A DNA stretch of 21,962 nt from CAYVQE01 sp964633205. Its GTDB lineage: Bacteria; Myxococcota; B64-G9. The notes under the pieces were generated by a model. That model was not told the DNA's origin. It saw only the letters and a list, made by a program, of their open reading frames with translations, and made no database searches. Of the stretch, positions 1 to 8,356 are shown one piece after another. The position numbers were made by a program, and so were the translations under genes. Every line of letters begins with the position of its first letter. Within the stretch, counting starts at the first letter, position 1. The stretch covers positions 1 to 21,962 of the forward strand of contig CAZWFN010000109.1 of NCBI GenBank assembly GCA_964633205.1. The letters are read 5' to 3'.

Positions 1-7
1 GGTCGAC

Positions 8-446
8 CTAGCCAACCTCTCTCGACGCGCTGGTCCTGCAAACGCCTATTAGTTTCACATAACCGGTGAACTCGGCTGGCCATACGCTCAGCCCGACGTC
101 GTGGGCCTGGAAGTACTGCACCCGAGCAGCTGCGTTTTCCGCGCCATTGGCCTTGACCAAGCCGGCATGCAGGCCACCAGTGTCGAACTCGGTAGCCCCT
201 CCTCGGCGGGTGATGGTCCAATCTGGTTCGTACACCAAGACAACGTCGCCGAATTCCGGGCAGGCGTGACCGGCATAGAAATAGAGGCAATCACCCAAAC
301 CGAAGTCGTCCTCGACCGCACGGGTACCCTCTGTTTTGCTCTTCCGAAAACAGCATGGGATTGTGGACAAACCGACGGGCGCTCAGGATTCCCGATGGAT
401 CTGAGAAGGATTTACCTTCGGTGCGGATGACGGGTACACCGCTCAT
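8..446 (-). pseudogene. Frameshifted remnant of a hypothetical protein gene
   Basis: Two overlapping minus-strand frames read as one protein if a frameshift is allowed near position 320. The first frame starts at ATG 446 (MSGVPVIRTEGK) and runs to the residues NRGYP. The second, open from 370 to the TAG at 8, continues with AVEDDFGLGDCLYFYAG and EFDTGGLHAGL. Losing one base at 320, or restoring two missing bases, joins them as YP(G)AVEDD. The joined sequence looks like a conserved protein rather than chance: it contains aromatic-rich LYFYAG, CPEFGD and FDTGGL blocks. I recall similar hypothetical proteins but assign no function. The combined length is about 145 residues and the C-terminus may also be cut short by the TAG at 8. 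No clear ribosome binding site precedes 446. A sequencing error is an alternative explanation for the frameshift. Confidence 0.5.
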
Positions 447-536
447 AGGTTGATCTTAGGCGGTAAGCCCCCCAAGGCGCAAGACTCTACACCCGACACA
501 CCGAGTACGGAGAAGGTGGATCGCGCGTCAGGCCGC

Positions 537-1211
537 TCATTTCGAATTTCCCCTGCGGAATTCCGCTCGGTCGATGCGCCGGTAGACGCTGATCTGCTCC
601 CACATCCACATCAGCGGCGGGCGCAGCTGCTTGAAGCGTTCGCACAGCCGGCCGGTGGCCGGGCGCTGGTAGGCGAAGCCGTGGGCGGCCAGCCGGTCTA
701 TCCACCAGCGCTTGGGCTGCTCGTTGACGTGGTGGTCGCCGCCCTGGCCGGGCGGGGCGCAGGACAGCACCAGGGTGTCGGCCAGACCGGTCAGGTTGTC
801 GAGGAACACGTCGCACAGCGCTTGCGGGATGTGCTCGCCCACGTCCAGGCACAGCGCCAGGTCGAATGGGCCCCATTCGTCGACCAGCGGCGCGGTCAGA
901 TCGCGGATCACCACCTCCACCCCGAAGCCGGCCGCCGCCGGTGCGCGCACCCCGTCGATGGCCACCACCTCCACCCCCAGCCGGGCGAAGCGCGCGGCGT
1001 AGACCCCGCAGCCGCAGCCCACGTCCACCAGCCGCCGCGGCCCGAGCTGGCGCTGCAGCTCATCGGCGATCACCCGCGCCGAGGCCACGTAGGCCGCATT
1101 GGCCCGCCCCCACCGGGAGAAAAACGCCGGCGGATAGATCCGTGCCAGCGCCTCCAGGCCCATCGGCTCCGCCGGCTTGCGGGCGGCGGCCCTGTCTCGC
1201 CCATCGCGCAT
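537..1211 (-). CDS. Class I SAM-dependent methyltransferase
   Basis: Predicted 224-residue soluble methyltransferase with a Rossmann fold. Motif I, LVDVGCGCGVYAARFA, lies at about residues 61-76. The acidic residue that binds the SAM ribose follows in VVAIDG (about 82-87), and the motif IV region is CLDVGEHIP (about 121-129). A DHHVNEQPKRWW segment near 159-170 is typical of small stand-alone methyltransferases of the Methyltransf_23/25 kind. The acceptor substrate cannot be deduced. The open frame continues upstream to 2195, but that part is antisense to the DNA methyltransferase and is not real. I chose ATG 1211 (MRDGRD); ATG 1163 (MGLEAL) is an alternative and neither has a convincing ribosome binding site. 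It is divergent from the DNA methyltransferase across a 246-bp gap and has no obvious operon partner here. Confidence 0.8.
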   Translation of the reverse strand: MRDGRDRAAARKPAEPMGLEALARIYPPAFFSRWGRANAAYVASARVIADELQRQLGPRRLVDVGCGCGVYAARFARLGVEVVAIDGVRAPAAAGFGVEVVIRDLTAPLVDEWGPFDLALCLDVGEHIPQALCDVFLDNLTGLADTLVLSCAPPGQGGDHHVNEQPKRWWIDRLAAHGFAYQRPATGRLCERFKQLRPPLMWMWEQISVYRRIDRAEFRRGNSK

Positions 1212-1457
1212 GGCACCGATGTAAGCACCCCCGCCGGCCGCGAGGCAAGCATTGCCGCGGCCGGCGACACCTCGCTTGGCGAGGCCTCGCGGCGTCCTCG
1301 AAGACCGTGTCTCGCTTGTCATTCTGGCGATTGCCTGACAGAGTAGTGGGCCTGATTCGGTCTGACGCTCGAAGACGCTAAGCTCTTGAAATGCACCGGG
1401 CCAGAAGCTGAACCAGCAAGCGCCAGGACCACCTCGGCAACCGGAAATGGGCCCGCC
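1212..1457. other. Divergent intergenic region with short inverted repeats
   Basis: This 246-bp gap separates two divergently transcribed methyltransferase genes and should hold both promoters, but no convincing -35/-10 pair was seen. It contains CTCGC-TTG-GCGAG (1271-1283) and the 12-bp palindrome GCGAGGCCTCGC (1279-1290), which share an arm and would form mutually exclusive hairpins. The 9-mer TCGAAGACC at 1298-1306 recurs at 2350-2358, next to the far end of the DNA methyltransferase; that is too short to call an insertion duplication. Confidence 0.35.
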
Positions 1458-2387
1458 ATGGGTTTGGAATCGTCCGAGTCGATGGACAAACAGACATCCA
1501 GTCAGCGCCCGCCAGCCGCGAAGCAGGGGACCGTAGAAATCTGGGAAGGTGACAACCTTCCGATTATGCGCGGGATGGCGTCCGGCACCATCGATCTCAT
1601 CTACGCCGACCCACCGTTCAATTCCGGAAAGAAGCAATCGAGAACCCGGATTGCCACAATCCGGGACGAGAAGGGTGGGGATCGGACCGGCTTCCAGGGC
1701 AAGCGATACCGCACCATCGAGATCGGGACCAAGGCATTCGAAGATACCTTCGATGATTTCCTCCACTTCCTGATGCCGCGCCTGGAGCAGGCACACCGGC
1801 TTCTGAAGCCGACGGGGAGCCTCTTTTTGCACCTGGACTACCGGGAGATCCACTACGCCAAAGTGGCTCTCGACCAGATCTTCGGTCGGGAGTGCTTCAT
1901 CAACGAAATCATATGGGCATACGACTACGGCGCGCGCACCAAGAAAAAGTGGTCGGCGAAGCACGACAACATCCTCTGGTACGTGAAGGATCCGAAAAAC
2001 TACTGCTTCAACTATGACGAAATGGACCGCATCCCGTACATGGCTCCGGGCCTCGTCGGGAAAGACAAGGCAGCGCGGGGAAAGACCCCGACGGACACCT
2101 GGTGGCACACGATCGTGAGTCCGAACAGTCACGAGAAAACGGGCTATCCAACGCAGAAGCCAATAGGTGTACTGAACCGCATCGTCAAGGTCCACTCCAA
2201 GCCGGGTGACCGCCTCATGGATTTCTTCGCTGGCAGCGGCACGCTCGGCGAGTCCGCGGCAGAGCTAGGACGGGACGCCGTTCTGATCGACAGCAATCCG
2301 GAAGCCATCGCCGTGATGCGGCGACGGCTGGCCCCCTTCAATCCGAAGATCGAAGACCCTAGAAGGACTTGCCCAGGCCGAGGCTGA
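1458..2387 (+). CDS. Site-specific DNA methyltransferase, beta class, probably adenine-N6
   Basis: Predicted 309-residue DNA methyltransferase of the N6_N4_Mtase family (PF01555). The catalytic motif DPPF (residues 51-54, in LIYADPPFNSG) comes before the SAM-binding motif DFFAGSGTLG (about 255-264), which is the beta-class order. TQKP (232-235) precedes motif I as usual. DPPF rather than SPPY favours adenine-N6 methylation. The region between the motifs would carry the target recognition domain and is short, so the enzyme is compact. No restriction endonuclease or specificity subunit is nearby, so it is an orphan in this window. ATG 1458 is chosen (GGAAATGGG upstream); ATG 1482 is an alternative and TTG 1386 is less likely. 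Its G+C is visibly lower than its neighbours. The last 29 bp overlap the 3' end of the convergent receptor gene, so the final residues are antisense receptor sequence, suggesting acquisition by transfer. Confidence 0.85.
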   Translation: MGLESSESMDKQTSSQRPPAAKQGTVEIWEGDNLPIMRGMASGTIDLIYADPPFNSGKKQSRTRIATIRDEKGGDRTGFQGKRYRTIEIGTKAFEDTFDDFLHFLMPRLEQAHRLLKPTGSLFLHLDYREIHYAKVALDQIFGRECFINEIIWAYDYGARTKKKWSAKHDNILWYVKDPKNYCFNYDEMDRIPYMAPGLVGKDKAARGKTPTDTWWHTIVSPNSHEKTGYPTQKPIGVLNRIVKVHSKPGDRLMDFFAGSGTLGESAAELGRDAVLIDSNPEAIAVMRRRLAPFNPKIEDPRRTCPGRG

Positions 2388-5300
2388 TGGCGCGGCCGCG
2401 GCGGTAGGACTCGGTGGTGATGGGGCCCTGCTGGTAGGTCTTGTTCCAGTCGAGCATGTTCTTGAACTTGGCCGACAGCTTCCAGCCGCCGCCCAGCGCC
2501 TGGCGGTAGACGAAGTCGAACTGGTGGAAGGGCTGCTCGTAGACGTCGGGGGTGCCCTGGGCGCCGGCCTCGACGATGCGCTCGCCGAACACGTTGTAGA
2601 GCAGGCTCAGGGTGGTGCCCCAATCGACGTTGTCGTAGGTCAGCTGGAGGTTGAGCACGAAGGGGCTCTGGCCCTGCAGCGGCCGCTGATTGGAGGTCTG
2701 TATGCCGTCCTCGGGCAGCGCGACCCGGGAGTAGATGTAGGCCGCGTTGCCGGCCAGGCTCAGATCCGCCAGCGCCGGGTGCACGAAGCCCAGGTGCTTG
2801 CGGAACTCCACCTCGATGCCGGCGTTGTGGGCCGCCTTGGAATTCTCCCAGGTGACCGAGTGCTGCGCCGAGGCGACCACGATGGTCTCGATGGGCCGGT
2901 CGAAGTGCTTGTAGAACAGCGCCACCGAGATGCTCTCGGTGCGCGAGGGGTACCACTCCCAGCGCACATCGGCGTTGGTCAGCACGGCCCGCTGCAGGTC
3001 GGGGTTGCCGAAGATCTGGCGCCCGCCGGTGACGTCGTTGAAGGTGGCCGGCGACAGCTCGCGGAAATCGGGCCGCGACACGGTGCGCGACATCCCGGCC
3101 CGCAGCAGCATGTCCTCGGCCAGCTCCCAGTTCAGCCCCAGGCTGGGCAGCACGTCGGTGAAGGGCTTGCCCGAGCGCACCGGCTGCTGGTCGGGGTTGA
3201 ACAGCTCGAAGGTGCGCACCTGCTGGTCGGCGTGCTCGATCCGCAGCCCGCCCACCAGGCGCAGGCCCTGCAGCAGGGGCAGCTGGCACATGGCGTAGCC
3301 GGCGTAGATGCGCATCGCGCCGCTGTAGTTGTCGGTCTGGCGGGTGATCTCGGTGAACTGAAAGCCGTCGGCGCCGATGTGCTCCGGGGTGAAGATCTCC
3401 TCCGGCGGCCGGCTGATGACCGCCGGATCGCCGCTGCTGGGTCCCTTGTGGGCGTACTTGTAGCGCCGGGTATCGACCTCGCGATCCTTGATCACCGCCT
3501 GCAGGCCGGCCTTGAGCTCGGCCTCCAAGCCGGACCACTGGGCGAAGGGCCAGCTGAGGTCCAGGCCCAGATCGTGGTTGGTGTCGGTCAGCTCGGAGAA
3601 CAGGCGCTGGTTGCCCTCGGGCCGGTCGGACAGCAGCCAGACGTCCCCGGCCTCGTGATCGTAGCGCACCTCGCGCCGGTCCGGCTCCAGCCGGCTGGCC
3701 ACGGCGAAGTTGTAGCGCCAGTCGAGCCCCAGCCCACCCAGCGACTCCCAGGTGTGCTGGCCGTGGAGCTGCTGGGCGATCAGCATGCGCTCCAGCCAGC
3801 GCAGCCGGGTCACCCGGATGTCGTCGCCCACGTCGCGGTTGAAGCCCTGGTAGATGCGGGCCATGTCGTCGCTGATGCGATCGACCAGGGTGGTCGAGCG
3901 CAGCCGGTGGCCTTCGGCCAGCTCGATGCCCAGCGCCAGCACCCCGGCCAGGGTGATGGTGTTCTCGGTCTCGCGGAAGTCGTACTGGTGCGACAGCTCC
4001 AGGCCCTCGGAGCTCAGGGTGGTGAAGTTGACGTGGCGGTCGAGCATCTTCCATTCGTTGTCGTAGGTCAGCGAGGCCAGCGCCCCGGCCGCCAGGCCGG
4101 CGATCTCGAACCCGTCGCCCACCGTCGCCGTCAGCCCCATATCGGGCCACAGCCGGCCGCGGCGCGGGCTCCAGCGGTTTGGCATCATCTCGCCGAAGGC
4201 CTCGAGCTGCTCGGCGGTGTAGCCGCGATCGGAGAACATGTCGCGCTCGAGCAGCGGCGAATCGTTGGAGGCCTTGCGCACCGGGCCCGGCAGGGCCCGC
4301 GAGCCGTCATCGATGCCCAGCCAGTCCAGCGAGCCGCCGGCCGATTTCAGGCCGCGCTCGAAGGTGGTGCCGAGCCGCGCTCCGGCCGAGATGGACACCG
4401 AGGCCCGGAACTGCTCGGGGAAGTCGCGGGTGCGCAGCTGCACCACGCCGCCGCCGAACTCGGCCGGCATGTCCGGGGTGTAGGTCTTCTGGATGACCAC
4501 CGAGTCCAGCAGCGCCACCGGGAACATGTCCAGCGGCACCACCCGGCGCTCCGGCTCCGGGCTGGGCAGGCTGGAGCCGTTGAGCAGGGTGGCCGAGTAG
4601 CGCTCGCCCAGGCCGCGGACGTAGACGTAGCGGCCGCCCATCACGGTCACCCCGGTCACCCGCTTCAGCGCGCCGGCGGCGTCCGAATCGCCCGACTTGG
4701 ACATCTGCTCGGCCCCGATCACGTCGCTGACCGCGGCGCTGTCGCGGCGCTCGTCCAGCAGGGCGAACACGGCCCCGTCGACCTTGGGCGCCGAGACCAC
4801 GAAGTCGTCGAGCTGCACCGCCACCGGGGTCAGCTCGATGGTCAGCTCGGTGGTCTCATCGGCCACCAGCTCCACGGCGGGCAGGCTGAGGGTGGCGAAA
4901 TCCGGATGCACCACGGTCAGCAGATGCGCACCGGCCGGCAGCCGCAGCGCGAAGCGACCGTCAGCGGCGGACCGCGCTTCTGCGGCCTGGCCGCGGACGA
5001 AGATGCGGGCGCCGGCCACCGGGCTGCGCTTCTCGATGTGCACCAGGCGACCGGCCAGCACCGCCCGGGCCGCGGCGGGCGCTGCGGCCGCGGCCGCGGC
5101 CGCCGGCGCGGCGGCCGCCTCCACCGCCACCTGCTCGGCGCTGCCGTCCGGCTGCAGGCTGATGACCACCTCGGCGGTGGCCCCGGCCTCGACCGGGATG
5201 GGCGGGGTGCGGCCCAGACCCAGCCCCGGCGCGCTCCACTTGAGCACCCGCGCGCCGGGCTCGAGCGCGAGCACGAAGGCACCGTCGGCATTGGTGGCCA

Positions 5301-5475
5301 CCGGCAGCAGCGGATCGTGCCACAGCAAGACCCCGGCCAGCGGGCCTTCGCCCTCGGGGCCGAACACCACCCCGCGCACCATGCCGTATCCTGCGCCCTG
5401 TTGCGCCGCGGCCGCAGCGGCCAGCGCCAGCCAGGCGGCCATCCCCAGCGCGCATGCCATCGCCCGGGCGCTCAT
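2359..5475 (-). CDS. TonB-dependent outer-membrane receptor with two CarboxypepD_reg-like domains
   Basis: Predicted 1038-residue outer-membrane transporter. A signal peptide (about 1-24) is followed by two carboxypeptidase-regulatory-like beta-sandwich domains (about 30-108 and 138-217) separated by an Ala-rich linker (119-137). A TonB-box-like stretch, DDFVVSA (about 223-229), leads into the plug (about 240-355), with VTGVTVMGGRYVYVRGLGER and the EFGGGVVQLRTR end motif. The rest is a beta-barrel ending in a C-terminal Phe (LGKSF), as outer-membrane proteins do. Energy should come from the TonB/ExbB/ExbD encoded just upstream; its start codon overlaps the TPR gene stop by 4 bp (ATGA), so the two are translationally coupled. 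Length is above the 700-800 residues of simple siderophore receptors because of the two extra domains. Substrate is unknown, and I see no Fur-like box. Its 3' end overlaps the convergent DNA methyltransferase by 29 bp. Confidence 0.92.
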   Translation of the reverse strand: MSARAMACALGMAAWLALAAAAAAQQGAGYGMVRGVVFGPEGEGPLAGVLLWHDPLLPVATNADGAFVLALEPGARVLKWSAPGLGLGRTPPIPVEAGATAEVVISLQPDGSAEQVAVEAAAAPAAAAAAAAPAAARAVLAGRLVHIEKRSPVAGARIFVRGQAAEARSAADGRFALRLPAGAHLLTVVHPDFATLSLPAVELVADETTELTIELTPVAVQLDDFVVSAPKVDGAVFALLDERRDSAAVSDVIGAEQMSKSGDSDAAGALKRVTGVTVMGGRYVYVRGLGERYSATLLNGSSLPSPEPERRVVPLDMFPVALLDSVVIQKTYTPDMPAEFGGGVVQLRTRDFPEQFRASVSISAGARLGTTFERGLKSAGGSLDWLGIDDGSRALPGPVRKASNDSPLLERDMFSDRGYTAEQLEAFGEMMPNRWSPRRGRLWPDMGLTATVGDGFEIAGLAAGALASLTYDNEWKMLDRHVNFTTLSSEGLELSHQYDFRETENTITLAGVLALGIELAEGHRLRSTTLVDRISDDMARIYQGFNRDVGDDIRVTRLRWLERMLIAQQLHGQHTWESLGGLGLDWRYNFAVASRLEPDRREVRYDHEAGDVWLLSDRPEGNQRLFSELTDTNHDLGLDLSWPFAQWSGLEAELKAGLQAVIKDREVDTRRYKYAHKGPSSGDPAVISRPPEEIFTPEHIGADGFQFTEITRQTDNYSGAMRIYAGYAMCQLPLLQGLRLVGGLRIEHADQQVRTFELFNPDQQPVRSGKPFTDVLPSLGLNWELAEDMLLRAGMSRTVSRPDFRELSPATFNDVTGGRQIFGNPDLQRAVLTNADVRWEWYPSRTESISVALFYKHFDRPIETIVVASAQHSVTWENSKAAHNAGIEVEFRKHLGFVHPALADLSLAGNAAYIYSRVALPEDGIQTSNQRPLQGQSPFVLNLQLTYDNVDWGTTLSLLYNVFGERIVEAGAQGTPDVYEQPFHQFDFVYRQALGGGWKLSAKFKNMLDWNKTYQQGPITTESYRRGRAISLGLGKSF

Positions 5476-6656
5476 TCGCAGGCCCAGCCCCTTTGGCGGC
5501 AGGCGGCCATGGCGCGGCGCAGCTGGTTGGCCTTGTCGAACAGATCCGCATCCACGATGCGCTTCAGCTCGGCCTCGGCGGCGGCGAAGCGACCGGTGCG
5601 GTAGAGGGCGTAGGCCAGGGCATAGGCGATGCCGTCGTCGGCCAGCAGCTCCAGCCGGGCGAGCCGCGGCTTCAGGGCGGCGGCCTGCTCGAAGCGCTCC
5701 AGGTCGATCAGCAGCCCCAGCCGCTGGCGTATCTTCGTCTTTTGATCCGGCACCCGCTGGTTGGCCACCAGCGCCCGATGCAGCTTGCCGGCGCGGCGGA
5801 ACAGCTCGGCGGCCTCCAGCACGAAACGCGGCCGGCGGCGCGACAGCCGGTCGAAGATCATGGCCGCCGTCAGGACGCGGCCCTGCTCGAGGTAGGTATG
5901 GGCCAGCTGGATGGCGATGCTGGGCTCGTCCGGGTAGTGCAGCCGCGCCCGTTCGAGCACCTCGATGGCCGCGTCGAGCTGCTCACCCCGGCGCAGGGCC
6001 TCGGCCACGGCCACGTGGTCGTCGCAACTCGCCTCGTCGGCGCCCAGCAGCCGAGCGCCTTCCTGGCGGGCCTGCTGGTACAGGCCCATGTCGACCAGCA
6101 GCAGCACCTTGTGCCGGGCCATCTGGTAGACGCCGGGGTACCGCCGCAGGCCTTCGAACAGGCTGGTCCAGGCGGCCACTTTGCGCCCCAGCCGCCACTG
6201 GCACTGGGCCCGGATCAAGAAGCTGCCGGCCAGCTTGGCCGCCGCCTCACCAGCGGCGTCCAGCGCCGCCAAGGTGGCCTCCCAGTCGCGCAGGCCGAAG
6301 CGGGCCTGGGCCAGAAAGACCTGCACCATGGGGTCGCGCTGCCCGGCGGCCAGCGAGCGCTTCAGGGCGACGGCCGCGTCGCGCTGGCGGCCGGACTTCA
6401 GCGCCGCCAGCCCGCACAGCATGTGGTAGCGCGCCAGATCCAGACCCGCCTTGTCGGCATCGACCCGCGCCAACACCGCTGCCGCCCGGTCGACGTGCCC
6501 GTCGCGCAGCAGCAGCGCGGCCAGCGACAGCCGATCGATCTCCTGCTCGCCGCCGGCGGCAGGCGGGTCGCGCAGCTCCGGCTCGGCGGCCGCCGGCGCC
6601 CAGACCGGGCCGAGCACCAGCGCGACACACAGCAACGGGGCAAGGAATCGACACAT
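5472..6656 (-). CDS. TPR-repeat periplasmic protein of the TonB2-type cluster
   Basis: Predicted 394-residue exported protein. The first 24 residues (MCRFLAPLLCVALVLG... PAAA) look like a Sec signal peptide. The rest is almost wholly alpha-helical with Ala/Leu-rich helix pairs spaced like tetratricopeptide repeats, for example HYPDEPSIAIQLAHTYLEQG, a classical TPR helix. In Vibrio TonB2 clusters a TPR protein likewise follows tonB2, and it is thought to support receptor energisation; a similar scaffolding role here is inferred. ATG 6656 lies 25 bp after the tonB stop and gives a good signal peptide; the longer open frame to 6851 overlaps tonB and lacks one. No strong Shine-Dalgarno is visible. 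The gene overlaps the receptor by 4 bp. Confidence 0.8.
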   Translation of the reverse strand: MCRFLAPLLCVALVLGPVWAPAAAEPELRDPPAAGGEQEIDRLSLAALLLRDGHVDRAAAVLARVDADKAGLDLARYHMLCGLAALKSGRQRDAAVALKRSLAAGQRDPMVQVFLAQARFGLRDWEATLAALDAAGEAAAKLAGSFLIRAQCQWRLGRKVAAWTSLFEGLRRYPGVYQMARHKVLLLVDMGLYQQARQEGARLLGADEASCDDHVAVAEALRRGEQLDAAIEVLERARLHYPDEPSIAIQLAHTYLEQGRVLTAAMIFDRLSRRRPRFVLEAAELFRRAGKLHRALVANQRVPDQKTKIRQRLGLLIDLERFEQAAALKPRLARLELLADDGIAYALAYALYRTGRFAAAEAELKRIVDADLFDKANQLRRAMAACRQRGWACE

Positions 6657-6681
6657 GGCGGATGGGCCCGGCCCCCGGGGT

Positions 6682-7326
6682 TCAGGACAGCTGAAAGTGG
6701 ACCGTCTGGCGGGCCCAGACCTTGACCGCCTGGGTCTGGTAGCGCGCCGGCTGGAAGAGCCACGAGCGCACCGCCTCGGTGGCCGCCTGCTCGAACACCC
6801 CGGGCGGGCTGGACTCGAGCACCTTGACGCGCACCACCCGACCGCCATCATCGATCAGCAGGCCCAGCACCACCTTGCCGGTGATGCCCTTGCTGCGCGC
6901 CCGCGGCGGATAGACCGGTGACGAGCGCCGGGTGGGCTGCGGCGCTCGATCGACGGCCGCCTCGGTCATGACCATGTCGCGCACCGCCTGCTCGGTATCC
7001 AGCGCCTCGGCGGACATGCCATCCAACCCGGCCGCACCCTCGAGCTCCGGAATGCCGAAGGCGTTGCCGGTCAACGAGGCCGCCAGGTTCGGCCGCGGCG
7101 CGGCCGTGCGGCTGGAACGCCGGCGCTGGCGCCGCGGCTCGGGCCGGCGGCGGGTCCGGGGCGGCTTCTTCTCGCGCTCGACCACCACCTGCATGGTCTG
7201 CTTGCCGATGGCGTCCTTGCGCGGGCCCTGCTGATCGTTCATGGCGATCAGCAGGCCGAACAGCAGCCCGCAGCCGGCCGTCATGACCAGCAGCGCGAAG
7301 CCGTGATGCAAGATGCGTTGCGCCAT
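6682..7326 (-). CDS. tonB: TonB energy transducer (TonB2-like)
   Basis: Predicted 214-residue inner-membrane-anchored periplasmic protein that passes proton-motive energy to outer-membrane receptors. One N-terminal membrane segment (about 9-28) is followed by a basic Pro/Arg-rich stretch (about 52-79), a linker, and a TonB C-terminal domain (about 136-213). That domain shows the characteristic YPPRA start, a GKVVLGLLIDDGGRV strand and the AVRSWLFQPA segment. The Pro/Arg linker differs from the alternating Pro-Glu/Pro-Lys of E. coli TonB and is relatively short, as in TonB2-type proteins. An excellent Shine-Dalgarno, GAGGAGGAA, sits just before ATG 7326, 17 bp after the exbD stop. Partners are the ExbB/ExbD pair upstream and most simply the receptor encoded two genes downstream. 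Confidence 0.9.
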   Translation of the reverse strand: MAQRILHHGFALLVMTAGCGLLFGLLIAMNDQQGPRKDAIGKQTMQVVVEREKKPPRTRRRPEPRRQRRRSSRTAAPRPNLAASLTGNAFGIPELEGAAGLDGMSAEALDTEQAVRDMVMTEAAVDRAPQPTRRSSPVYPPRARSKGITGKVVLGLLIDDGGRVVRVKVLESSPPGVFEQAATEAVRSWLFQPARYQTQAVKVWARQTVHFQLS

Positions 7327-7343
7327 TGATTCCTCCTCGTTCG

Positions 7344-7754
7344 TCAGCCGGCTTCCTCATCGGTGGCCACACCCACCTCGGTGGCCCCGCCCAGCCGGCA
7401 TTGATCCACCACCTCGATCAGCTTCTCGGCCGACACCAGCCTGTCGGTCACCACCAGCACCTTGCCGTCGCCGCCGGCCTGCAGCCGATCGCGGATGCGG
7501 CTCTGCAGCATCCAGGACTTGACCGGCAGGCCGTCCAGGTAAAGCGCACCGGAGCGGTCCAGGTGCACCCGGACCTCCTTGTTGCTGATGGGCTGGGCGC
7601 TGGAGGCGGCCGGCCGCTCCAGATCGAGCTTCATGTCCTTGACGAAGGTGGTCGATACCATGAAGAAGATCAGCAGGATGAAGACCATGTCGATCAACGG
7701 GGTCATCTCCACGCCGGCCTCGACCTCTTTTTTGCGCAGCACCCGCAAGGCCAT
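7344..7754 (-). CDS. exbD: ExbD/TolR-family biopolymer transport protein
   Basis: Predicted 136-residue inner-membrane protein of the TonB proton-channel complex. The short cytoplasmic N-terminus is followed by a single membrane segment (about 17-35) in EMTPLIDMVFILLIFFMV. Asp22 there matches the conserved proton-carrying Asp of ExbD/TolR. The remainder is a periplasmic domain ending in the typical VVTDRLVSAEKLIEVVDQCR segment. ATG 7754 is preceded by GGGAGGT and overlaps the stop of the upstream exbB by one base (TGATG), implying translational coupling. It should assemble with the two ExbB-like proteins encoded upstream. Confidence 0.93.
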   Translation of the reverse strand: MALRVLRKKEVEAGVEMTPLIDMVFILLIFFMVSTTFVKDMKLDLERPAASSAQPISNKEVRVHLDRSGALYLDGLPVKSWMLQSRIRDRLQAGGDGKVLVVTDRLVSAEKLIEVVDQCRLGGATEVGVATDEEAG

Positions 7755-8356
7755 CAGGCCACCTCCCGCGCTCCGGCGCAGACCGCGTTCTTGACCTCGT
7801 CCAGCTCGATGGCCAGCAGGGCCTGGCGCCGCGCCAATACACGACCGGCCAGCAGGCCCGGCACGGCCACCGCCAGGCCCAGCTGGGTGGAGAACAGGGC
7901 CTCGGAGATGCCGCCGGCCACCCCGCCGGACTGGGTAAACAGGGACATGTCGCCCAGCGAATCGAAGGTCTCGATCATGCCCGAGACCGTGCCCAGCAGC
8001 CCCAGCAACGGCGCGACCACCACGATGGCCTTGACCAGGGTGGAAAAACGGGCGATGCGGCGCTCGAAGTCGAAAAAGGCCACGTCCAGCCGGCTGCGCA
8101 GGTTCCGCGGTCCGCGGCGGGCCAGTTCCACCCCCGCGGCCACCGCCCCGTCGATCACCCCGCGCAGGCGTCCCGGCTCGCCCCGCTGCTGCGCGCGCAG
8201 CAGCTGGCGCACGCTCAGCCGCCGCCCGCGCCGCAGCGCCAGCAGGCGGTAGCCGAGCGCGTACCACAGCAGCATGGCGCCGATCAGCAGCGGCGGCATG
8301 ACGAAGCCGCCCTTGTGGTAGAGTGCGGCCAGCTGATCGATGAAGCCGGGCTCCAT
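7754..8356 (-). CDS. exbB: MotA/TolQ/ExbB proton channel protein (short ExbB2-like)
   Basis: Predicted 200-residue membrane protein with three membrane segments at about 17-40, 105-130 and 152-172. The second and third carry the family signature: APLLGLLGTVSGMIETFD and GGISEALFSTQLGLAVAVP. It is the core proton-channel subunit partnered with ExbD. Its length matches the short ExbB of TonB2-type systems rather than the roughly 240-residue E. coli ExbB. ATG 8356 follows GGAGGAGG about ten bases upstream and overlaps the stop of the preceding ttpC-like gene by one base (TGATG). One-base overlaps on both sides point to tightly coupled translation and near-stoichiometric production of the channel parts. 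Confidence 0.92.
   Translation of the reverse strand: MEPGFIDQLAALYHKGGFVMPPLLIGAMLLWYALGYRLLALRRGRRLSVRQLLRAQQRGEPGRLRGVIDGAVAAGVELARRGPRNLRSRLDVAFFDFERRIARFSTLVKAIVVVAPLLGLLGTVSGMIETFDSLGDMSLFTQSGGVAGGISEALFSTQLGLAVAVPGLLAGRVLARRQALLAIELDEVKNAVCAGAREVA

Noticed and set aside
1212..2195. Upstream part of a long minus-strand open frame extending the class I methyltransferase
   Set aside because: It is antisense to the DNA methyltransferase and has no recognisable domain; the methyltransferase homology begins after the ATG at 1211.
1298..2358. TCGAAGACC 9-mer repeated at both sides of the DNA methyltransferase as a target-site duplication
   Set aside because: Only 9 bp, offset from the gene ends, and no terminal inverted repeats or transposase.
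5071..5125. GCGGCC-type tandem repeat inside the receptor gene
   Set aside because: It encodes the Ala-rich interdomain linker; low-complexity coding sequence explains it.
2524..5604. A 1026-residue plus-strand open frame opposite the TonB receptor
   Set aside because: It is the GC-rich shadow of the receptor gene, with a low-complexity Gly/His/Val/Gln composition and no motif.
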